From contig JAIDQW010000007.1 of NCBI GenBank assembly GCA_029062075.1, positions 1 to 5,952 on the forward strand: 5,952 bases of DNA. The letters run 5' to 3'. This DNA comes from Paramuribaculum sp. GTDB taxonomy: Bacteria; Bacteroidota; Bacteroidia; Bacteroidales; Muribaculaceae. The notes beneath the pieces are model-generated. The model did not search any database. It was not told the DNA's origin and saw only the letters and a program-made list of their open reading frames with translations. A program made the position numbers and the translations under genes. Shown here piece after piece: positions 1-4,961 of this stretch (positions are counted from its first letter, which is position 1; the number at the start of each line of letters is the position of its first letter).

Positions 1-57
1 CCACCGATATCTACACAAGGATATTCGTAGGCAGCGTCAGATGTGTATAATATACAG
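1..57 (+). other. Illumina Nextera adapter contamination (P5 end, i5 index, Read-1 transposase end)
   Basis: Bases 1-16 match the 3' part of the P5 flow-cell adapter with one change (G to T at 8). Bases 17-24 sit where the 8-base i5 index belongs. Bases 25-38 match the Nextera Read-1 segment with one change (C to A at 29). Bases 39-57 match the 19-base Tn5 mosaic end with two changes (G to T at 51 and 53). Outside the index 45 of 49 bases agree, in the right order and spacing. This is library sequence joined to a contig end, not host DNA. Anything called in these bases, including an apparent transposon end, is artefact. Confidence 0.95.
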
Positions 58-93
58 GTTTTATAATTATTACAATGGCAATGGCAGAATAGT

Positions 94-127
94 TTTGCAA
101 GCTATTTGAAAATTACGGTTATTTTTG
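94..127 (+). promoter_or_regulatory. Putative Bacteroidetes-type promoter for the regulator at 151
   Basis: A TTTG (-33 type) at 94-97 is followed after 22 bases by TATTTTTG at 120-127, a full match to the Bacteroidetes -7 consensus TAnnTTTG. The usual spacer is about 19-21 bases, so this one is slightly long. Transcription would begin near 131-134, giving a leader of about 17-20 bases before the ATG at 151. That places the alternative TTG start at 106 outside the transcript. Confidence 0.5.
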
Positions 128-150
128 CATCAGTTTTTGAGACCACCGAT

Positions 151-711
151 ATGGCAAACAACAACGAAATATTGTGCAGATTATGCCGAGAAGCCGGGCT
201 TGGCATGAGTCAGAGTTCTGATTTTGAGGTGCTTTCGCAAGCGATATGTGATTCTACCGGCGAAAAGCTCGGAGTGAATACTTTGAAGCGGCTGTTCGGA
301 TTCAAGACCGGGAGGGTTGCTCCACGGTTGTCAACCATGAATATCATAGCCCGCTATCTCGGATATACTGACTATGAGTCACTTATTAAAGATCTTGGCG
401 AGGATGCAGATATTTCTCTTTTCACACCGATAGATTGCATTGAGGTGGAGACTCTTGAACCGGGAACGAAGTTGCGAATATCATACGAGCCAAAACGGGT
501 ACTGACGCTGACCTATACCGGTGATTTTGTGTTTGTTGTAGATGCAGTAGAAGGTAGCCGCAATATACTTGCAGGTGACAGTCTGACAATAAGCCAGTTT
601 GCTGTCGGGCATCGGCTCGTGGCAGCGCGCGTGGTGCGCAACGGGGAGAATCTGGGTTCTTACGAATCGGCTAAGTTCGAAGGGCTAAAGAGTGTGGAGG
701 TGATTGCGTAA
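151..711 (+). CDS. Small putative DNA-binding regulator, Bacteroidetes LS-I-TG-NTLKRLFG type
   Basis: This 186-residue protein has no signal peptide or membrane segment. Residues 25-80 hold a pattern common in Bacteroidetes proteins: FEVLSQAI (25-32), an STG turn (35-37), NTLKRLFG (43-50), a basic proline-containing loop (51-60), then MNIIARYLGY (63-72) and YESL (75-78). It resembles a compact helical, HTH-like DNA-binding module. Residues 95-180 are rich in beta-type strands (IEVETL, KLRISYE, VLTLTYTG, FVFVVDA, RLVAARVVRN) and may be a ligand- or partner-binding half. I have not recognised a named family for that half. ATG 151 is preferred over the in-frame TTG at 106 because a -7 element lies at 120-127 between them. 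The gene converges on the kinase, with 9 bases between the stops. DNA binding is inferred from pattern similarity, not shown. Confidence 0.8.
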   Translation: MANNNEILCRLCREAGLGMSQSSDFEVLSQAICDSTGEKLGVNTLKRLFGFKTGRVAPRLSTMNIIARYLGYTDYESLIKDLGEDADISLFTPIDCIEVETLEPGTKLRISYEPKRVLTLTYTGDFVFVVDAVEGSRNILAGDSLTISQFAVGHRLVAARVVRNGENLGSYESAKFEGLKSVEVIA

Positions 712-720
712 CCGATGCGG

Positions 721-2028
721 TCAGCGGTTCAGACGGCGGTCTAATTCATGATGATACGCCTCTGCAACCTCCTTATAACGAGATGTATATTGCTTGTATC
801 CCGGAGTTGCCGACAGGTAATTGCCCAGCTCCTCAAGGCTGACATCAAAAAAGATGCTGCGCGTCTTATCCATAACCACGCCTATATTTTTGTGGTTCAG
901 ATCGCTATATCTGTTCCAGTGCTCCATAAGCTCCCGGCGAGACAAGGTGGTGTCGCTCTTTAAGCTGTCAAGACGGTTCAATTCGGTAATCAGCTCATTG
1001 AATAAGGGTTCAACTTCATAGCACAGTATGGCAAACCGCTCCTCTATATCATCTTGCTTCTCAGCGACGGGGGCAGCGACAGACGGTGCCTGAGCAGGAG
1101 CAACCGGATGATTTACTGTAGGTTCAGCAACAGCCGGCTCATCTATCACCTCCATAGCGGAATCGCCCGGCACCCCGACAACAGCCGAGTCGGTAGCTGA
1201 GTCTTGCTCCGTATTAGCATCGGTCTGTTTAAGAAAATAGATCAGTCCAAGACCGGCTACCACACAGATGCCCACTGCCGCCGATATTGCTCCGATGCGG
1301 GAGCCGGATGGTGAGTAAGCCAAAATAGCAGTAAGCTTCTCGCAATCGGCATCCGCGCTGAAGCAAGTCTTTACAAACCGCCTGTAGCGGCTGAACTTAA
1401 AGCCACGCACGTTTGCTTTCAGGCTCTGAGCAATCATTCCGATACCATTGAAGTCAATAGCGAACCGCCCCTTCGCAACCGAAGGCAGGCCATACTTACC
1501 GGGGTGACCGGAAGTATCGCTCAAGGCATCGGTGTAGCTCTTATCAAAATCGATGAGTACCAGATTCTTACCGTTTGCCGTGAGGATGATATTATCCGGC
1601 TTGATGTCGCAGTGCACCACATTGTGACGGTGCAGATAATCCACCACCTCCACAAGTTCACGCAGCAGCCTGACAATATGCTTCTCGTCAGCCAGCCAGG
1701 GATCATTCCGCTGAATCATATCGGCAAGAGTCATGCCATCGATATAGTCCATGACAATATAATCGCCTCCGAACTCACGGTATTGCGGCAAAGAAGGATG
1801 GTTAAGAGTCACCCCTATGTCAAATTCTTTGTCAAGAGCGTCAAGGTAGATCGGCTTGGAGCGCAACTCCTCTTTCAGCCGCTTGACAAACACATCCCTG
1901 CGCTGCCACTTGGTACGGAATATATCGCATGTTGAACCACCGCCGGGCAACCTGACAGCAGTGTCAAAATTGATATCCGAAGGGCGGTCTGACTCAAATC
2001 CGCAGCTATCATTAAGGAATCCGGACAT
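721..2028 (-). CDS. Membrane-anchored Hanks-type Ser/Thr kinase-like protein
   Basis: The protein has 435 residues. The kinase fold spans about 25-235: a glycine loop GGGS at 29-32, the ATP-binding Lys in VFVK (K49), a probable helix-C Glu (E68), the catalytic loop HCDIKPDN (139-146, with D141, K143, N146), the metal-binding loop DFD (160-162) in place of DFG, an activation segment with TSGHPGKYG (172-180) and the structural Asp (D192). HCD and DFD keep the catalytic and metal-binding aspartates, so activity is plausible. The domain looks compact after D192. One membrane helix at about 245-266 is followed by a linker rich in Ala, Pro, Val, Glu and Asp (267-325). A charged, probably helical region (326-435) would be extracytoplasmic. 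The likely role is signalling across the inner membrane, with substrates unknown. The gene starts 56 bases after the ATPase gene's stop on the same strand. I see no good promoter in that gap, so read-through is possible. Confidence 0.9.
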   Translation of the reverse strand: MSGFLNDSCGFESDRPSDINFDTAVRLPGGGSTCDIFRTKWQRRDVFVKRLKEELRSKPIYLDALDKEFDIGVTLNHPSLPQYREFGGDYIVMDYIDGMTLADMIQRNDPWLADEKHIVRLLRELVEVVDYLHRHNVVHCDIKPDNIILTANGKNLVLIDFDKSYTDALSDTSGHPGKYGLPSVAKGRFAIDFNGIGMIAQSLKANVRGFKFSRYRRFVKTCFSADADCEKLTAILAYSPSGSRIGAISAAVGICVVAGLGLIYFLKQTDANTEQDSATDSAVVGVPGDSAMEVIDEPAVAEPTVNHPVAPAQAPSVAAPVAEKQDDIEERFAILCYEVEPLFNELITELNRLDSLKSDTTLSRRELMEHWNRYSDLNHKNIGVVMDKTRSIFFDVSLEELGNYLSATPGYKQYTSRYKEVAEAYHHELDRRLNR

Positions 2029-2084
2029 GATTTTTCGAGCAAATGCTGATAATAAATTCCAATAAAAAGAAAAGGAGCTTACAG

Positions 2085-3296
2085 TTATAAATTGGTGGAC
2101 AACAAGAAATTACGAAGGGACAGATGTTGAATACCAAGATAGTCGGTCTGCATGGACAAGGGATTCATGGAAACCACATATTTGGGGTAGTTATCGTTGA
2201 GTTTCAATAGATTACCAAACTCTCTCTTCATAGTTTTTTCCTCCGCAATCAAGTATGCTGCCTGAACATATATTTTTTTACCGTTTCTCTCTGCAACAAA
2301 ATCAATCTCTCCATCAGGCAAAGTGCCTACCTTAACCTCATAACCAATATTTTTAAGATGAAGATAAACCATATTTTCAATCAGTTTCTCAATATCTTTT
2401 TCCCGATTTATAGCGGCAAGAGTGTTTCTTAAACCCAAATCTTCAAAAAAGTACTTGTCATTTGATTCGAGCAGCTTTTTACCATGAATGTCATATCGGG
2501 ACACCTTATTTATAATATAAGCGTTTGATGCCGATTTCAGATAATTGAGCACAGAAAGAGGAGTTATATCTATTTTGCCCGATTTGAGATATTTCGATAT
2601 TGATGTGCCCGAAACCAGTTGCCCAACATTATCGCTGACGAAAGACAGCAGGTTTTCAAATAAAGTTACATTTCTGATACCTTCTCTCTCAATAACATCC
2701 TTTAGAACAATTGTATTATAAATGTTTCTGAGATACTCCCAAACCATATCCTTGTTTTCAAGCCCAAGCCTGTAAAGATGCGGAAGCCCGCCAAAAGTAA
2801 GATATTTGTCAAGACTTTCCTGAGAATCAACAAGGTCATGAAATTTCAGGAACTCGATATATGACAGACTCTGAACATGAATTTCTATGTATCTACCGCC
2901 AAGATATGTGGAAAGCTCAGACGAGAGCATTTTTGCATTACTCCCTGTTATTATAATCTGACATTCCTCATCTGCATTCAGGCTGCGCAAAGTGTCCTCA
3001 AATCCGGCAATATCCTGCACCTCATCAATCAACAGGTAGTTTTGCCTACCCTCTATAATCTTATCCGACAGATAGTTACTCAAATCAGCATCATTACGTA
3101 TATCTGAGAATAACTTTTTCTCCTTATTTATATAGACAATATTTGACTCAGGATACTTCTCACCGATTATTCTCACCATATCCTGAAGAATGTAACTCTT
3201 ACCTACACGGCGCTGACCGGTAAGAGCAATAATCATTCCTTTATTAAGGAAACTTTCAATCTTTTGAGTATAAGTTGGTCGAGATATGATTTTCAT
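2085..3296 (-). CDS. AAA_14/DUF4143-family ATPase
   Basis: The protein has 403 residues from the chosen ATG. In order it shows TGQRRVGKS (26-34, Walker A), YLLIDEVQ (87-94, Walker B with D91 E92), IITGSN (115-120, sensor-1-like), FGGLP (168-172) and VLKDVIER (197-204). The C-terminal part is DUF4143-like, with a PD-(D/E)XK nuclease-like core: E307, GEIDFV (329-334), then YVQAAYLI (343-350) where active nucleases usually have ExK. The missing ExK lysine suggests a degenerate, non-cutting core. Members of this family are widespread P-loop ATPases, often in accessory DNA, and their function is poorly known. An upstream extension to 3371 was rejected because a promoter lies inside it and MKIISRPTY matches the usual family start. 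Base composition looks more A+T-rich than in the kinase gene, which hints at a different history. The gene may be co-transcribed with the downstream kinase. Confidence 0.9.
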   Translation of the reverse strand: MKIISRPTYTQKIESFLNKGMIIALTGQRRVGKSYILQDMVRIIGEKYPESNIVYINKEKKLFSDIRNDADLSNYLSDKIIEGRQNYLLIDEVQDIAGFEDTLRSLNADEECQIIITGSNAKMLSSELSTYLGGRYIEIHVQSLSYIEFLKFHDLVDSQESLDKYLTFGGLPHLYRLGLENKDMVWEYLRNIYNTIVLKDVIEREGIRNVTLFENLLSFVSDNVGQLVSGTSISKYLKSGKIDITPLSVLNYLKSASNAYIINKVSRYDIHGKKLLESNDKYFFEDLGLRNTLAAINREKDIEKLIENMVYLHLKNIGYEVKVGTLPDGEIDFVAERNGKKIYVQAAYLIAEEKTMKREFGNLLKLNDNYPKYVVSMNPLSMQTDYLGIQHLSLRNFLLSTNL

Positions 3297-3300
3297 TCTA

Positions 3301-3332
3301 CAAAAATATGCATTTTTATTAATCATACCAAA
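3301..3332 (-). promoter_or_regulatory. Bacteroidetes-type promoter of the ATPase gene, almost touching the ATG
   Basis: Read on the minus strand, TTTG (complement of 3329-3332) is followed by exactly 20 bases and then TATTTTTG (complement of 3301-3308), a full TAnnTTTG match. Only four bases (3297-3300) separate this -7 element from the ATG at 3296. Transcription should start at or just before the ATG, giving a leaderless or nearly leaderless message. Confidence 0.65.
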
Positions 3333-3430
3333 CAAAATACATATATTAGCCCATTTTATTAAGTCTGGCAAATAAAACTAAACCTATTTCACCATAGTCA
3401 CACATTGAACCACCCGCAGGCACTAAGTGT

Positions 3431-3480
3431 CCGGGCACATGAATGTACCCGGTTAACAAAATCAGAAGCCCTCCGGGCTT
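3431..3480. repeat. Pair of strong hairpins
   Basis: Hairpin one (3431-3452) pairs CCGGG with CCCGG and ACA with TGT across one C-A mismatch, leaving a TGAA loop. Hairpin two (3466-3480) pairs AAGCCC with GGGCTT around a three-base loop. Read on the minus strand, hairpin two is followed by a moderately T-rich stretch (CTGATTTTGTT), so it could be a weak terminator in that direction. No minus-strand gene upstream needs one. Function unknown. Confidence 0.5.
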
Positions 3481-3482
3481 AC

Positions 3483-3505
3483 CTACCCACTACCCGACTA
3501 CCCGA
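3483..3505 (+). repeat. Short tandem repeat of CTACCCGA
   Basis: There are two exact 8-base units CTACCCGA (3490-3497 and 3498-3505), preceded by a related 7-base unit CTACCCA (3483-3489). The G-free, C-rich top strand stands out from its A+T-rich surroundings. It is too short to assign a role. Confidence 0.7.
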
Positions 3506-3705
3506 CTTAAATCTGTGAAGGTCAGGGTGAAATATCGCGCGTCGGAGATGCGTTCTCCGTATCGGCAGCGCAGCTTAGGGCAAATGGATGAAGTGGATGA
3601 CTCCTTAATAATATTTACCGCCTAATTTTGTAACCGCAAAGCAAGAGACCCACGCAACCCATCGTGAAAAATGCGGCAGGTCAGCGATAAAAATCCGATT
3701 CCCTT

Positions 3706-3738
3706 TTTGTTACAATTCAGGATAATATCGTATATTTA
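3706..3738 (+). promoter_or_regulatory. Putative Bacteroidetes-type promoter inside the intergenic element
   Basis: TTTG at 3706-3709 is followed after 21 bases by TATATTTA at 3731-3738, which fits TAnnTTTG except for the final base. Transcription would start near 3742-3745. That is just upstream of a nested inverted repeat beginning at 3751 and about 355 bases before any plausible start codon, which suggests a non-coding product or a long leader. Confidence 0.45.
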
Positions 3739-3896
3739 CCGCAACATCAGTATTCCGAGAGAGGAATCAAATGATGGTTTCAAATATAAAGCGTTACAAT
3801 CACGCTCCTGTTCTGATGTCTTGGAACTTCGCAACTTCTGAACAGCATCATCGGAATAGAGCAACAGTAGTGACACATGATGTGTGTGTATCATTG

Positions 3897-3952
3897 CTCC
3901 CTGCAACTCCCTGACAGGAGATGCGGGAGATGCGGGAGATGTATATATACAT
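3897..3952 (+). repeat. Long hairpin made of CTCCC/GGGAG pairs, 9-base tandem repeat and adjoining palindrome
   Basis: CTCCC at 3897-3901 pairs with GGGAG at 3934-3938, GCA (3903-3905) with TGC (3931-3933), and CTCCC (3907-3911) with GGGAG (3925-3929). One bulged T and one A-A mismatch interrupt the stem, and the loop has 13 bases. The right arm is built from a tandem 9-base unit GAGATGCGG (3918-3926, 3927-3935, partial 3936-3941). It is followed by a perfect 14-base palindrome, ATGTATATATACAT (3939-3952). Confidence 0.6.
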
Positions 3953-4010
3953 ATTGCGTGGGTCTTCTACTTTGCTTGTTCTATGATGCAGGGCAATGCG
4001 AAGGCCTCAA

Positions 4011-4048
4011 GACGTGGAACGAGCAGAGAGTTCGGCACCACGCTTTTT
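4011..4048 (+). terminator. Possible intrinsic terminator
   Basis: CGTGG (4013-4017) pairs with CCACG (4038-4042), and AAC (4018-4020) with GTT (4030-4032) around a nine-base loop. A five-base bulge lies on the 3' side. TTTTT follows at 4044-4048. The T-run and G+C-rich base of the stem fit a Rho-independent terminator of modest strength. Upstream GCGTGG (3956-3961) can take the same CCACGC instead, which would break this stem. Confidence 0.4.
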
Positions 4049-4099
4049 ATTGTATATCCCCGTTCAGGTATCGGTGTCAGCCGGATAAAATAATGAATT

Positions 4100-4207
4100 A
4101 TGAGTAAAGATAAGGAAATATTGATCCCCCGTGAAATAGGCGGAAAATGGGGATATGTTGATGAAGCCGGCAAATGGTATGATAAAAAACCGAAAATAAC
4201 CCATTAA
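4100..4207 (+). CDS. Small 35-residue protein with one WG-repeat motif
   Basis: ATG at 4100 opens 35 codons ending in TAA at 4205-4207. Residues 14-26 read GGKWGYVDEAGKW, close to the WG-repeat core (a K-W-G-aromatic-hydrophobic-D, then G-K). WG repeats usually come in tandem in longer, often exported or envelope-linked proteins, so a lone copy is either a genuine small protein or a relic of a larger gene. The N-terminus is charged (MSKDKE), with no signal peptide. No Shine-Dalgarno is present, as expected for Bacteroidetes. It lies 51 bases after the possible terminator and 40 bases before the LRR gene on the same strand, so the two may share a message. Function unknown. The motif is clear, but whether the ORF is expressed is not. 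Confidence 0.5.
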   Translation: MSKDKEILIPREIGGKWGYVDEAGKWYDKKPKITH

Positions 4208-4247
4208 ACCATTGAAATAATTTACAACCAATCATAAACTATCTGAT

Positions 4248-4961
4248 ATGGAATTATTCAAAAAATTGAGCTTATTACTGCTGCCGAGTTTCTTGCTCCC
4301 GCTACCGGCATTAGCACGAGACTTCACCTATACTTACGAGGGACAGACTTTAACATACACCGTTCTTGATGAAGAAGCCAAGACTTGCGAAACTAAAGCC
4401 GGAGGTTACTCTTCAGGAGGGGTCGCAGGCAATAATATTTCAGGTGAGCTATCAATTCCCGAAGTCGCGGAAGATGAATCCGGGAATAAATTCACAGTAA
4501 CATCAATCGGCTTTCGGAGCTTTTACAGATGTACTGAAATAACGGGTGATCTTAATATTCCCAACTCTGTAATAACTATTGGTTCTGAGGCATTCTCGGG
4601 CTGCAGCGGATTCACCGGTAGCTTAACAATACCCGAATCAGTGACGTATATCGCACAATTTGCATTCGACGATTGCAGTGGCTTAACCGGAGACCTTACA
4701 ATTCCCAACTCTGTAACCGATATAGGAGATTATGCATTTTACAATTGTAGTGGACTCAAAGGTAACCTGACTATCAGCAACTCAGTAACTTCTATTGCCG
4801 GAAGCACCTTTTCTCTCTGTAGTGGCTTAACTGGAGACCTAACTATTCCCAACTCAGTAACATCTATTAAAGGAAACGCATTCTCTGGCTGCAGTGGCTT
4901 CACCGGAGACCTTATAATCCCCAACTCAGTGACATCTATTGGAAATGGCGCATTCTACTAG
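4248..4961 (+). CDS. Secreted BspA-like leucine-rich-repeat protein, N-terminal part up to an in-frame TAG
   Basis: Under the standard code this part has 237 residues. Residues 1-23 form a typical signal peptide: a short basic start (MELFKK), a Leu-rich core, and ALA before a likely cleavage site at RDFTY. Residues 24-99 are a leading region with one degenerate repeat (SIPEVAEDESGNKFTVTSIG). From residue 100, 24-residue BspA-type LRR_5 units follow the pattern G-x-L-x-I-P-x-S-V-T-x-I-x3-F-x2-C-S-G-h-T. BspA-family proteins are exported in Bacteroidetes and are linked to adhesion and matrix binding. Translation stops at TAG 4959-4961 inside the sixth full unit, exactly between FY and CSG. Sister units have an amino acid there. 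The frame continues open afterwards, so this is not the natural end. No clear promoter is seen directly upstream. Confidence 0.85.
   Translation: MELFKKLSLLLLPSFLLPLPALARDFTYTYEGQTLTYTVLDEEAKTCETKAGGYSSGGVAGNNISGELSIPEVAEDESGNKFTVTSIGFRSFYRCTEITGDLNIPNSVITIGSEAFSGCSGFTGSLTIPESVTYIAQFAFDDCSGLTGDLTIPNSVTDIGDYAFYNCSGLKGNLTISNSVTSIAGSTFSLCSGLTGDLTIPNSVTSIKGNAFSGCSGFTGDLIIPNSVTSIGNGAFY

Larger units (their letters stand above)
3636..3975. repeat. Element of about 340 bp bounded by a 22-base imperfect inverted repeat
   Basis: Bases 3636-3657 and 3954-3975 are inverted copies of each other with no gaps. They match at 19 of 22 positions, including a perfect 12-base core (3646-3657 against 3954-3965, TTGCGTGGGTCT on the right). 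The tips read GCAAAG inward on both sides. No target-site duplication is visible at the edges and there is no transposase. The arrangement resembles a MITE or another non-autonomous repeat, but it could also be a very long-range RNA pairing or two copies of a shared motif. The interior holds a promoter and further foldable segments. Confidence 0.5.
3743..4048 (+). ncRNA. Candidate structured RNA or long leader of unknown family
   Basis: A transcript from the promoter at 3706-3738 to the T-run at 4044-4048 would be about 305 bases. It contains three blocks. The first (3751-3858) nests three helices: 3751-3758 with 3851-3858, 3771-3776 with 3846-3851 (sharing base 3851), and 3808-3813 with 3840-3845. 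The second (3897-3938) is a hairpin of 13 pairs. The third (3956-4043) holds CTTTGCTTG (3970-3978) paired with 3994-4003, GTCTT (3962-3966) paired with AAGAC (4009-4013), and two segments that compete for CCACGC (4038-4043). I do not recognise a known RNA family. The boundaries are inferred. It could instead be an untranslated leader for the WG ORF and LRR gene, or an inert repeat. Confidence 0.35.
3333..4099. other. Long gene-free, structure-rich intergenic region
   Basis: No convincing protein gene lies here. ORFs of 60-76 codons are present in several frames, but they overlap each other and have no recognisable domain. The stretch carries hairpins at 3431-3452, 3466-3480 and 3543-3559 (TCTCCG against CGGAGA, loop of 5), a short tandem repeat at 3483-3505, an inverted-repeat-bounded block at 3636-3975, a promoter at 3706-3738 and a candidate structured RNA ending at 4048. 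The short stretch 4049-4099 shows nothing clear. Confidence 0.7.

Noticed and set aside
106..150. TTG start extending the regulator by 15 codons
   Set aside because: A TAnnTTTG element at 120-127 lies inside the extension, and ATG 151 gives a natural start.
711..729. Terminator between the convergent regulator and kinase genes
   Set aside because: Only 4-5 base-pair stems (ACCG/CGGT or AACCG/CGGTT) without a T-run are found.
3297..3371. Upstream extension of the ATPase by 25 codons
   Set aside because: The promoter at 3301-3332 lies inside it, and the family start is MKIISRPTY.
3443..3625. Basic 60-codon ORF on the plus strand
   Set aside because: It runs through hairpins and the CTACCCGA tandem repeat and shows no domain.
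3623..3630. Plus-strand -7 element TAATTTTG
   Set aside because: No -33 TTTG is found 19-22 bases upstream, so it is weaker than the 3706-3738 pair.
3781..3788. Minus-strand -7 element (TATATTTG)
   Set aside because: No TTTG lies at the proper distance upstream and no gene follows on that strand.
3877..4173. Overlapping ORFs of 68-76 codons on both strands
   Set aside because: Three frames are open over the same structured DNA, none with a recognisable domain or supported start. They are more likely by-products of the RNA or repeat element.
4959..4961. TAG reassigned to an amino acid (alternative genetic code)
   Set aside because: The genes are chromosomal-type bacterial families, the other genes end normally in TAA or TGA, and a single G-to-T change explains the codon.
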